NCBI GenBank assembly: GCA_009773975.1
Contig: VSMX01000049.1
Location: forward strand, 1-14,901
Source of the DNA: Desulfovibrio sp.
Lineage (GTDB): Bacteria > Desulfobacterota > Desulfovibrionia > Desulfovibrionales > Desulfovibrionaceae
DNA length: 14,901 nt
Direction of reading: 5' to 3'
In this document: positions 6,557-13,280 of the stretch, in pieces
Position numbering within the stretch: the stretch's first letter is position 1
Layout: each line of letters opens with the position of its first letter
Made by a program: the position numbers and the translations under genes
Notes under the pieces: generated by a model
What the model was told of the DNA's origin: nothing
The model's database searches: none
Seen by the model: only the letters and a program-made list of their open reading frames with translations

Positions 6557-8902
6557 ATGGCGTTTTGCGCGCAAATTGCGCTTTGCTCACCTCCCTGGTC
6601 CACACTTGCCTATTCCGTTCCGCAAATATTCTCCGGCAATGTCCTTGCCAGGGGCATGAGGGTCATTGTTCCCCTTGGCAGGAACAGCCTGCGTGTCGGT
6701 GTTATCCTGTCTCTTGAAGAATACAGCGGTGAAATGCGGCTCAAGGATATCTTCTGGCCGCTCGAAAAGGCTCCGCTTCTGACGGACGATCTTTTTGACC
6801 TTGCAAACGACATGGCCGTGCGCCAGGGCACAAGCCCGGGCTTTGTCCTGGGCCATGTCCTGCCAAATGGCTTGCGGCAGCCGGCTTGCAGGCTGCGCGG
6901 CCAGGAACAGATGATCGACATCCGCAAACTGAAAAATTGCCCGCCGGAAGAATACGAAACGTGGGCAAAAAATTTCGCCAATGGCCTGGTTGATATTTTG
7001 CCTCCTGGAATTGACGCGGCCGCAAGCGAATACTGCGTTTTACAGGTTGACCCGCCATGGCCTGTGCGGCCGGCGGCAAAACGTCAATTGGCCGTGCTCG
7101 ATTTTTTGGCCAATAACGGCTCAGCCAGTCGCCGCTGGCTGATGAAAAGCCTGAATATCACAGTCGATGTCCTGAAAAATCTTGTTGGCCAGGGACTGAT
7201 CAAGATCGAGGTCGATACAGCGGCCGATGAAACGGCCCCCGGGCTTATGCCGCCGCCATCTCCCCCATTTGAACTAAATCCGGCCCAAAAGAAAGCTTTG
7301 CGGGAGCTAGGGGAAGCGTTGAAGTCGCCGGGAGCGGAAACGCGGCTGCTCTATGGCGTGACAGGCAGCGGAAAAACAGCAGTCTATCTGGAATTGGCGC
7401 GGGCTGTGTTTGAAAGGGGCCAAAGCGCGCTTTTGCTGGCCCCGGAAGTCGCCCTGGCCCAAAAGCTGCTGCGCGACGCCAAAATCCAGATTCCGCATGT
7501 GCCGGTCTTTCTTTATAACGGTTATCAGTCCCCGCAAAAAAGGGAGCGGCTATTCAGGCTTCTGGCCGCAAGAACCTCCCCCTGCGTGGTAATCGGCACC
7601 CGCTCCTCCCTTTTTTTACCCCTGCCCAATCCGGGCTGCATCATTATTGATGAAGAGCATGACGCCTCCTTCAAGCAGGATGAAACCCTGCCCTATAATG
7701 CCAAGGAAGCGGCCTGGTACAGGATGGGCAAATTGGGCGGCCTCCTTGTTCTGGGTTCGGCAACACCAGACATAAAGACATTTTACGCCAGCCAGAATGG
7801 GCAGATACCCATGCTTTGCCTGTCGCAAAGAGCCAGCGGCAAGGGGTTGCCGCCCATAGAACTGGTCAGGATCGGCCTGAAAAGCGGCTTTGACACAAGC
7901 GGCAAAAACGCCGTCAGCCTGCTTTCCAAAACTTGCGAAGAAGCCATCCTTTCAACCATCAAAAAGGGTGAGCAAGTTGTGGTTCTGCTCAACAGACGCG
8001 GCTATGCCCCGCTAATGTACTGCCTGGACTGCGGCAAGACTGTCACCTGCCCGAATTGCGGAATAGGCCTGGCTTTCCACAAGGCGCGCCAGAAGCTGGT
8101 TTGCCACTACTGCGGCCATGCCGCGCCCCACCCTTCGCCCTGCCCGGAATGTGGCAGCCTCAATTTTCTGCCACTGGGGGAAGGCACGGAAAAACTTGCC
8201 GAGCAGCTGGGCATCCTTGCGGGCCAGCCTGTTTTGCGCCTGGATCGCGACAATACACGTCGCCCTGGCAAGATCGAGGAAATTCTCGAAGATTTTGCAG
8301 CCCAGAAATCGCCTGTTCTTGTTGGCACGCAAATGCTTTCGAAGGGGCACCATTTTCCCAATGTAACCCTGGCCATTGTGGCCGATGGCGATCTTGGCCT
8401 GAATCTTCCGGATTACAGGGCATCGGAAAGGACATTCCAGCTTCTGCTCCAGGCAGCAGGGCGGGCGGGACGCGGAGAAAAACCGGGACGGGTGCTCATC
8501 CAGACACGCGACCCAAATCATTATTGCTGGAAGTATCTTCTGGCAAACGATTATGAGGGCTTTTACCATGAAGAGCTTGGCAGGAGAAAAAAGCGGCTTT
8601 ATCCGCCATTCACTCGCCTTGCCCTGTTGCGCTTTTCGTTTGAAAATGGAGATGAGGGCGCCCGGGCGGCCCTGGATTGCCTTGCGCGGGATTTGAAACC
8701 CCAGGCCAGGGAACTGGGCCTTACCCTGCTCGGACCGGCCCCTTGCCCCCTGCCCCTGCTGCGGGGCAGAAAACGCTTTCAATGCCTCATCAAGGCCAAA
8801 GACTGGCAAACAATACGGGAACTGGCCAACTTTGCCAAAAAGCATCCGGCCGCGTCCAGCCTGCGCATTTTGCTGGATCTTGATCCGGTGAACATGATGT
8901 GA
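6557..8902 (+). CDS. priA: Primosomal protein N' (replication restart helicase PriA)
   Basis: 781 residues, slightly longer than the E. coli protein. PriA recognises stalled forks, unwinds the lagging strand with 3'-5' polarity and loads the replicative helicase. The N-terminal 3'-DNA-binding domain begins SPPWSTLAYSVPQ. The helicase core carries Walker A GVTGSGKT (267-274), Walker B DEEH (365-368), GSATPD (400-405) and motif VI QAAGRAGRG (632-640). Eight cysteines (489, 492, 498, 501, 516, 519, 529 and 532) form the two zinc sites typical of PriA. The C-terminus ends in a DLDPVNMM stretch typical of the family. ATG 6557 is the only sensible start, since the conserved N-terminal block begins ten residues in, yet it has no Shine-Dalgarno sequence and lies directly behind the galU terminator. 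Expression may come from read-through or a promoter inside galU. Confidence 0.95.
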   Translation: MAFCAQIALCSPPWSTLAYSVPQIFSGNVLARGMRVIVPLGRNSLRVGVILSLEEYSGEMRLKDIFWPLEKAPLLTDDLFDLANDMAVRQGTSPGFVLGHVLPNGLRQPACRLRGQEQMIDIRKLKNCPPEEYETWAKNFANGLVDILPPGIDAAASEYCVLQVDPPWPVRPAAKRQLAVLDFLANNGSASRRWLMKSLNITVDVLKNLVGQGLIKIEVDTAADETAPGLMPPPSPPFELNPAQKKALRELGEALKSPGAETRLLYGVTGSGKTAVYLELARAVFERGQSALLLAPEVALAQKLLRDAKIQIPHVPVFLYNGYQSPQKRERLFRLLAARTSPCVVIGTRSSLFLPLPNPGCIIIDEEHDASFKQDETLPYNAKEAAWYRMGKLGGLLVLGSATPDIKTFYASQNGQIPMLCLSQRASGKGLPPIELVRIGLKSGFDTSGKNAVSLLSKTCEEAILSTIKKGEQVVVLLNRRGYAPLMYCLDCGKTVTCPNCGIGLAFHKARQKLVCHYCGHAAPHPSPCPECGSLNFLPLGEGTEKLAEQLGILAGQPVLRLDRDNTRRPGKIEEILEDFAAQKSPVLVGTQMLSKGHHFPNVTLAIVADGDLGLNLPDYRASERTFQLLLQAAGRAGRGEKPGRVLIQTRDPNHYCWKYLLANDYEGFYHEELGRRKKRLYPPFTRLALLRFSFENGDEGARAALDCLARDLKPQARELGLTLLGPAPCPLPLLRGRKRFQCLIKAKDWQTIRELANFAKKHPAASSLRILLDLDPVNMM

Positions 8903-8930
8903 CGCACGGGGCAATGGATGGAATTTTTTT

Positions 8931-8944
8931 AATTTTGTAAAATT
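8931..8944. promoter_or_regulatory. AT-rich dyad in the priA-purH gap, possible promoter or operator
   Basis: AATTTTGTAAAATT is an inverted repeat with 6-base arms and a 2-base centre. It contains a -10-like TAAAAT (8938-8943) but has no good -35 partner. A second weak pair (TTGCCG at 8991-8996, TAGGAA at 9014-9019) lies closer to the next gene. The gap after priA also contains GCCAG...CTGGC (8961-8981), which has no T-run and is unlikely to terminate. The assignment is tentative. Confidence 0.25.
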
Positions 8945-9049
8945 GTGTATGCGCAATAAAGCCAGGGCTGCTGCGGCTGGCCGCGTACTGTTGCCGAAGT
9001 TGTTTTTTTGGGATAGGAAACTGTTTTTCAACGCATAATGGAGAACATG

Positions 9050-9643
9050 ATGGAATTGCTGCCAATAAAGCGCGCATTGCTTAGCGTTACAGATAAAAGC
9101 GGCCTGGTGGATCTTGCCTGTTTCCTGGCTGGCGCCGGCGTGGAGCTGACCAGCACGGGCGGCACGCGGAAGGTTCTGCTGGATGCCGGCCTGAAAGTTA
9201 CGTCCGTTAGCGAGGTTACAGGCTTTCCCGAAATGCTTGACGGCCGGGTGAAAACCCTGCACCCCCGTATCCATGGGGGCATCCTGGCCGACAAGGATAA
9301 TCCGGCGCATACGGAGGCTCTCGCCCGGGCCGAAATCCGGCCATACGACATGATTGTGGTCAATCTTTACGATTTTGCCGGCGCACTTGCCAAAAACCTG
9401 GATGAAGCGGCGACTGTTGAGCAGATCGACATTGGCGGCCCGTGCCTTTTGCGCGCGGCGGCCAAGAATTTTGCCAGCGTCCTGGTGGTGCCCGATCCGG
9501 AATATTATCCGCTTGTGATTAAAGAACTCGCCGAAAACAATATGCGCGCGCCCCTGGACTTGCGCAGGCAAATGGCGCGCCGCGCCTTTGAGTCCACGGC
9601 CCGCTACGATGGCCTGGTTGCTTCCTGGTTTGCCAAACTATAG
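9050..9643 (+). CDS. purH: Standalone IMP cyclohydrolase (N-terminal half of PurH)
   Basis: 197 residues from ATG 9050. The protein aligns by eye with the N-terminal MGS-like/IMP cyclohydrolase domain of PurH: ALLSVTDKSGLVDLA, STGGTRKVL, VTGFPEMLDGRVKTLHPRIH and VEQIDIGGPCLLRAAAKNF. It stops where the AICAR formyltransferase half (over 300 residues) would begin in the usual ~530-residue fusion. It closes the ring of FAICAR to give IMP in the last step of purine synthesis; the formyltransfer step must be encoded elsewhere. Three in-frame ATGs compete: 9038, 9047 and 9050. GGAG at 9040-9043 is well spaced for 9050, whereas 9038 has no ribosome binding site. The stop is natural, with hflX beginning two bases later, so this does not look like a truncation by mutation. 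Confidence 0.9.
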   Translation: MELLPIKRALLSVTDKSGLVDLACFLAGAGVELTSTGGTRKVLLDAGLKVTSVSEVTGFPEMLDGRVKTLHPRIHGGILADKDNPAHTEALARAEIRPYDMIVVNLYDFAGALAKNLDEAATVEQIDIGGPCLLRAAAKNFASVLVVPDPEYYPLVIKELAENNMRAPLDLRRQMARRAFESTARYDGLVASWFAKL

Positions 9644-9645
9644 AT

Positions 9646-11316
9646 ATGCCGAAACTTGAAGGCAATCTTGCGGGGCTGAAAAAAAGCCAGCTTACGGCCC
9701 TGCAGCGTTTTTTCCGGCGGCGCTTTCCCAGGAGTGAGGTTTTTACCCAGGAGCAGGCGCGGGAACTCGCACTGCTTTCCCGTTCCATAGGCCGGCAGAC
9801 AGGGTTGCTGATTGACCGCGCCGGGCGGGTGGAAATGGCTATTGTGGGCGATGCCAATTCGCTCATGATTCCAGAATTGCCCCGCGAAAGGAGCGGTGGC
9901 GGCCGTCTGCGGGGCCTGCGTCTTTTGCATACCCACCTAGGTCCCCAGAGGCTGAGCGATGAAGACAGGATGGATTTGCTTTTCCTTCGCCTGGACGCCA
10001 TTATCGTCCTGACAGTGGATGAAGCCGGCTTTCCCATGCAGTGGGAGGCCGCCAGGCTTTTGCCGGGCGGCAACGAAACGCCTACGCTTACAGTCGGCCC
10101 GTATCCCTGGAATCAGGCCGAAGCCGACCTGATTGCGGACGCGGAAGCCCTGGAGGACGAGCTTGGCAGAACAGGGGAGGGCAGCAGCAAGGAAATAGGC
10201 CAGGAAAGGGCCCTGCTCGTATCGGTTTCCGAAAAGCCGCGCCAGATTCAGGAATCCAATCTGGACGAGCTTGCGGCGCTCGCTTCCACAGCCGGCCTGG
10301 ATGTGGCTGGCCGCATGATTCAGCGCGTGCCTTCTCCAAATCCGCGTTTCATTCTGGGCAAGGGCAAGCTGGCCGAGCTGGAAGTGCAGGCTCTTTCGGC
10401 CGGCGCGGACATTCTTGTCTTTGACGGGGAGCTTTCGCCAGCCCAGCTTCACAATCTCGCGGATGTTACCGAACGCAAGGTGCTGGACCGCACCCAGCTT
10501 ATTCTGGATATTTTTGCGAAGCACGCCACATCGCGCGCCGGCAAGCTCCAGGTTGAACTGGCCAGACTTGCCTACGTCCAGCCGCGCCTCGCCGGCAGGA
10601 ACAGGAGCATGGACAGGCTGGCCGGCGGCATAGGCGGGCGCGGCCTTGGCGAAACCAAACTCGAAATGGACAGGCGCAAGAACCGCGAACGCATGGCCCA
10701 CCTGAGCAGGGAACTGGACGATATAAGGCGCCAGCGCGCCTTTGCCCGCGGGCGCCGGGCGCGCAACAGTATGCCTGTGGCCGCCCTTGTGGGCTACACG
10801 AATGCGGGAAAATCGACTCTTCTCAATCGTCTGACCAATTCCGAAACCATTGTCGGCGACAGGCTTTTTGCCACCCTGGACCCTACAACGCGCAGGCTGC
10901 GCTTTCCCAAAGAGCGCGAGCTTGTCCTGGCCGATACAGTCGGTTTTATCCGCAACCTGCCAAAAGAATTGCTGGAATCCTTCAAGGCCACCCTGGAGGA
11001 GCTGGAAGCGGCGAATCTGCTCATTCATGTGGCGGATGCCGGCCACAAGGATCTGGTCCAGCAGATGGAAGCGGTGGAAACCGTGCTGGAAGACCTTGAA
11101 CTGACGAAAATTCCCCGCATCCTGGTCCTGAACAAGTGCGATTCGCTGACGCCCTTGCAGAAGGAGGAGCTTGCCCAGGCCTGGCCGCGTGCCATCCAGG
11201 TTTCGGCCATTACCGGGGAGGGCCTGCAAAGCCTGCTGAACCGCCTGGAACGCCAGCTTTTGCCGGATGCCCCGCAGGACTGGGGCAGTATTCCATTGAA
11301 ATCAAAAGAAGAATAG
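9646..11316 (+). CDS. hflX: GTPase HflX, long form with N-terminal extension
   Basis: 556 residues against about 430 in E. coli. HflX binds the 50S subunit and splits stalled ribosomes, notably under heat stress. The core starts near residue 185: the glycine-rich segment RFILGKGK (234-241), the linker GGIGGRGLGETKLEMDRR (327-343) and the G domain with G1 GYTNAGKST (383-391), G2 in FATLDPTTR (408-416), G3 DTVGF (430-434), G4 NKCD (496-499) and G5 SAIT (520-523). About 185 extra residues at the N-terminus form a folded-looking module (LRLLHTHLGPQ, DRMDLLFLRLDAIIVLTVDE); similar extensions occur in some longer HflX proteins, and their role is unclear to me. The start lies two bases after the purH stop and lacks a Shine-Dalgarno sequence, implying translational coupling. 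Confidence 0.95.
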   Translation: MPKLEGNLAGLKKSQLTALQRFFRRRFPRSEVFTQEQARELALLSRSIGRQTGLLIDRAGRVEMAIVGDANSLMIPELPRERSGGGRLRGLRLLHTHLGPQRLSDEDRMDLLFLRLDAIIVLTVDEAGFPMQWEAARLLPGGNETPTLTVGPYPWNQAEADLIADAEALEDELGRTGEGSSKEIGQERALLVSVSEKPRQIQESNLDELAALASTAGLDVAGRMIQRVPSPNPRFILGKGKLAELEVQALSAGADILVFDGELSPAQLHNLADVTERKVLDRTQLILDIFAKHATSRAGKLQVELARLAYVQPRLAGRNRSMDRLAGGIGGRGLGETKLEMDRRKNRERMAHLSRELDDIRRQRAFARGRRARNSMPVAALVGYTNAGKSTLLNRLTNSETIVGDRLFATLDPTTRRLRFPKERELVLADTVGFIRNLPKELLESFKATLEELEAANLLIHVADAGHKDLVQQMEAVETVLEDLELTKIPRILVLNKCDSLTPLQKEELAQAWPRAIQVSAITGEGLQSLLNRLERQLLPDAPQDWGSIPLKSKEE

Positions 11317-11318
11317 AC

Positions 11319-11384
11319 ATGACAGGTGTATGGCTTTACCTGCCTGGCCCTGGCGTTGCAATTCTGGCCGTTTACAATTTATAA
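11319..11384 (+). CDS. Possible 21-residue hydrophobic micropeptide after hflX
   Basis: ATG 11319 starts two bases after the hflX stop and opens a 21-codon frame ending TAA at 11382-11384. The peptide starts MTGVWLYLPG and continues with a hydrophobic stretch to the end, enough for one short membrane segment. A weak purine-rich ribosome binding site (AGAAGA, 11306-11311) lies upstream inside hflX. Its 3' end overlaps the -10 element of a promoter-like sequence. No family is recognised; it may be chance or the remnant of a longer gene. Confidence 0.25.
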   Translation: MTGVWLYLPGPGVAILAVYNL

Positions 11385-11385
11385 T
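11356..11385 (+). promoter_or_regulatory. Sigma-70-like promoter in the hflX-cinA gap
   Basis: TTGCAA at 11356-11361 and a perfect TATAAT at 11380-11385 are separated by 18 bases. The predicted start site is near 11392, three bases before the first long hairpin, so a transcript would begin with that structure. Confidence 0.5.
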
Positions 11386-11394
11386 TTATAGATG

Positions 11395-11426
11395 TCGGCA
11401 TTGAAATCCAAAAATTTCAATGCCGA
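11395..11426 (+). repeat. Perfect 13-bp inverted repeat (hairpin 1)
   Basis: TCGGCATTGAAAT (11395-11407) and ATTTCAATGCCGA (11414-11426) are exact reverse complements around a 6-base spacer, CCAAAA. No T-run follows, so it is not a standard terminator. It could be an RNA stem at the 5' end of a transcript from the promoter just upstream, a DNA binding site, or one element of an intergenic repeat. Confidence 0.8.
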
Positions 11427-11431
11427 AGACC

Positions 11432-11461
11432 GCCAGGCAAAAAGCGTGGCTTTTGTCTGGC
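11432..11461 (+). repeat. Imperfect inverted repeat (hairpin 2)
   Basis: GCCAGGCAAAAAGC (11432-11445) pairs with GCTTTTGTCTGGC (11449-11461) across a 3-base loop, with one G-U pair and one bulged A. It lies 5 nt after hairpin 1. Confidence 0.65.
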
Positions 11462-11479
11462 TTACGAAGCTTCCCGGCG

Positions 11480-11525
11480 CAAAATCCTGACGGATTTTGT
11501 ATAGAGAACGATTTCGTTCTCTATA
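11480..11525 (+). repeat. Two adjacent inverted repeats (hairpins 3 and 4)
   Basis: Hairpin 3: CAAAATCC (11480-11487), TGAC, GGATTTTG (11492-11499). Hairpin 4 follows at once: TATAGAGAACGA (11500-11511), TT, TCGTTCTCTATA (11514-11525), 12 paired positions. Two abutting perfect dyads of this type are characteristic of multi-copy intergenic repeats, but copy number cannot be judged from one window. The right arm of hairpin 4 overlaps the TATAAT of the proximal cinA promoter candidate. Confidence 0.75.
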
Positions 11526-11558
11526 ATACCCAACGCCAAGTGACAATATTCATTGTCA
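11497..11558 (+). promoter_or_regulatory. Proximal cinA promoter candidate and downstream operator-like dyad
   Basis: TTGTAT (11497-11502) and a perfect TATAAT (11522-11527) are separated by 19 bases, long but usable. The expected start near 11534 is followed by the dyad TGACAAT-ATTC-ATTGTCA at 11541-11558 (7-base arms), a likely repressor-type position. cinA begins at 11604 behind the weak ribosome binding site AAGAGA (11591-11596). The regulator is unknown. Confidence 0.4.
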
Positions 11559-11603
11559 TTAATGCAGAGGTCTTCTGGCACGATTTGATAAAGAGATAAA
11601 CAC

Positions 11604-12863
11604 ATGAACGCCGAAATAATAGGAGTGGGCACGGAGCTTTTGCTCGGCCACACCATAAATTCCGATGCCGCCTATGTGGCGCGCGAACTGGCCGCCCTGG
11701 GCATCAACGTTTTTCATTCGCAGGTTGTGGGCGACAATCCCGGGCGTCTGGAAAAAGCCCTGCGCGAATCGCTGGATCGCAGCGACATAGTTGTCACAAC
11801 CGGCGGACTTGGCCCTACAGGGGATGATCTTACAAAGGAAACCATTGCTCTTGTGGCTGAAAGTCCGCTTGTGGAAGACGCGGCCAGCGCCGCAAGCCTT
11901 GCCGAATATTTTGGCAGCCGCGAAATGACGGAAAACCAGAAAAAGCAATGCTTTTTTCCGCAAGGATCCACGGTCTTTCCCAATCCCCAGGGCACGGCTC
12001 CTGGCTGCGCCGTGTCCTGCAAGGGGGGCAAGATCATCATCATGCTCCCAGGGCCGCCGCGCGAGCTTTTGCCCATGCTTGAGAATTCCGTGCGGCCTTT
12101 TCTGGCAAATCTGGGCCATTTTTCGCTTTACACCGGCATTATCCGTGTTTTCGGCATGGGGGAGGGCAAGGTTGCCCAGGTATTGGGGCCCCTGCTGGAT
12201 GGCGCCAATCCCACAGCCGCGACCTACGCGGGCGACGGCGAGCTTTTTGTGCGCGTTTCCTCACGCGCGGAAAATCCGGAAAAAGCGCGGCAAATGGCCT
12301 TGCCGCTGCAGAACGCTATTTGTGAAAAGCTTGGCCCTGTCGTTTATGGAATTGACGTGCCCTCGCTTGAACACGTCGTCGTCGCAAGGCTGGAAAAATC
12401 CGGCCAGAGCATCGCCACGGCGGAATCCTGCACGGGCGGCCTGCTTGCCGGGCGCATTACGGCTGTTCCCGGATCGTCAAATGTTTTTGAAATGGGCCTC
12501 GTAACCTACGCCAATCGCATCAAGACGGAATTGCTGGCCGTGCCGGAGGAAATGCTTGCGCGTGTTGGCGCGGTAAGCCCGGAAGTGGGCAAATGCATGG
12601 CCGAAAACGTCCGCAAGCTGGCGGCAAGCGATTTTGGCGTCGGCATCACCGGCATTGCGGGCCCTGGCGGCGGAAGCCGGGAAAAGCCTGTTGGCCTGGT
12701 TTATATTTGCGTGGCCACAAAAAATGACACATTCATGCGTGTCATGCGACCGCTGGGGCGTTATCCCGGCAGGGAGCAAATCCGCCGCCGGGCCACGAGC
12801 CACGCCCTGGACATGGCGCGCAGAATCATGGACGGCCTGCCGATGGATGTGGACTGGATGTAG
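11604..12863 (+). CDS. cinA: CinA family protein: nucleotide pyrophosphatase-like N-domain plus NMN deamidase (PncC) domain
   Basis: 419 residues, the full two-domain CinA length. The N-terminal half has the molybdopterin-binding-like fold: IGVGTELLLGHTINSDAAYV, TTGGLGPTGDD (65-75) and LPGPP (148-152); homologues hydrolyse ADP-ribose. The C-terminal half is the PncC-type nicotinamide mononucleotide deamidase, with AESCTGG (273-279, catalytic Ser275 region), PGSSNVFEMGLVTYAN and TGIAGPGGGS (349-358). Together these act in pyridine nucleotide salvage and clean-up; a role in competence applies to naturally transformable species and is not implied here. The start ATG 11604 fits the conserved N-terminus. 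No terminator is seen after the stop. Confidence 0.95.
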   Translation: MNAEIIGVGTELLLGHTINSDAAYVARELAALGINVFHSQVVGDNPGRLEKALRESLDRSDIVVTTGGLGPTGDDLTKETIALVAESPLVEDAASAASLAEYFGSREMTENQKKQCFFPQGSTVFPNPQGTAPGCAVSCKGGKIIIMLPGPPRELLPMLENSVRPFLANLGHFSLYTGIIRVFGMGEGKVAQVLGPLLDGANPTAATYAGDGELFVRVSSRAENPEKARQMALPLQNAICEKLGPVVYGIDVPSLEHVVVARLEKSGQSIATAESCTGGLLAGRITAVPGSSNVFEMGLVTYANRIKTELLAVPEEMLARVGAVSPEVGKCMAENVRKLAASDFGVGITGIAGPGGGSREKPVGLVYICVATKNDTFMRVMRPLGRYPGREQIRRRATSHALDMARRIMDGLPMDVDWM

Positions 12864-12874
12864 GAAAGAGAAGT

Positions 12875-12964
12875 ATGCCAGGTCCCGATTTTGTAATTGA
12901 TGAAATTAACGGAAATCCCGATATGTGGAAAAATTTTTCATTACGCTGGGCAGAGATTGGTTGA
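12875..12964 (+). CDS. Short ORF of 29 codons directly after cinA, possible gene remnant
   Basis: ATG 12875 follows the cinA stop by 11 bases and is preceded by AGGAAAG (12862-12868), a fair ribosome binding site that overlaps the cinA stop. The peptide contains FVIDEI near residue 6 and MWKNFSLRWAEI near residue 17, looks like real protein sequence, and stops abruptly at TGA 12962. It weakly recalls the N-terminus of LOG/TIGR00730-type Rossmann proteins (an IDE block followed by W-x-x-F and AE), with spacing off by one; this is a guess. Either a small protein in the cinA transcript or the 5' stump of a lost gene. Confidence 0.35.
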   Translation: MPGPDFVIDEINGNPDMWKNFSLRWAEIG

Positions 12965-13047
12965 ATGGCATTGAAAGGCCAGCGAGAAGGAAACTATCCC
13001 AAATAGTCCGCCTGAGCGCCTGAACCGGGAAATCAGGAGGCGTACAA

Positions 13048-13086
13048 ATGCAGTGGGCAGTTTTCCGGATGGACATTCTGCCCTGA
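13048..13086 (+). CDS. 12-codon micro-ORF with perfect Shine-Dalgarno sequence
   Basis: AGGAGG at 13035-13040 stands seven bases before ATG 13048, the strongest ribosome binding site in the window, yet the frame closes after 12 codons (MQWAVFRMDILP) at TGA 13084. The binding site can pair with CGCCTGA copies at 13009-13015 and 13017-13023, and GGGCAG/CTGCCC (13055-13060, 13078-13083) can fold across the ORF. It may be a leader peptide or the stump of a broken gene. Confidence 0.25.
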   Translation: MQWAVFRMDILP

Positions 13087-13196
13087 TGCTGGTTTGTGCA
13101 AGACTACGGTATGTTGCATTGCAAAAATGGGGCACTGAACGTTATATGGGTATGAAAAAATAAAACAAAGCAAGTTAAGGGAGGCAACACACAGCA

Positions 13197-13280
13197 ATGG
13201 AAATTTCCCAGTGTCGATCTTGTTCCTTTTTTGCGGCAGCCGCTCATGTCGGTCAAGTCAACCTGCTTCGCCGGCGCTAA
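13197..13280 (+). CDS. 27-codon ORF with CxxC motif, possible remnant
   Basis: ATG 13197 follows AAGGGAGG (13177-13184) at 12 bases, a strong site at a long distance. The peptide begins MEISQCRSCSFFAAAAHVGQ and ends in an Arg-rich run at TAA 13278. A Cys-x-x-Cys followed by aromatic residues and a Gly-Gln resembles the start of short cysteine-rich proteins, but the later cysteines expected of such proteins are absent. It may be a pseudogene; evidence is thin. Confidence 0.22.
   Translation: MEISQCRSCSFFAAAAHVGQVNLLRRR

Noticed and set aside
5466..6605. A 379-codon open frame on the minus strand opposite galU.
   Set aside because: It covers galU, its terminator and its regulatory gap in antisense, and the product is His-rich without any family signature.
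8012..9571. A 519-codon open frame on the minus strand opposite priA and purH.
   Set aside because: It runs antisense to two clear genes, spans their junction, and its protein has no recognisable motifs; long antisense frames are expected in this codon usage.
9937..11229. A 430-codon open frame on the minus strand opposite hflX.
   Set aside because: It is entirely antisense to a full-length GTPase with all G motifs; its composition is a shadow of hflX codons.
11576..11590. A sigma-54-like -24 element (TGGCACG) before cinA.
   Set aside because: The required GC of the -12 element is absent at the correct spacing; TA is found there instead.
12941..13135. A 64-codon GTG-start frame on the minus strand in the cinA-Smr gap.
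   Set aside because: It has no ribosome binding site and no recognisable sequence features, and it overlaps the better-supported plus-strand short ORFs.
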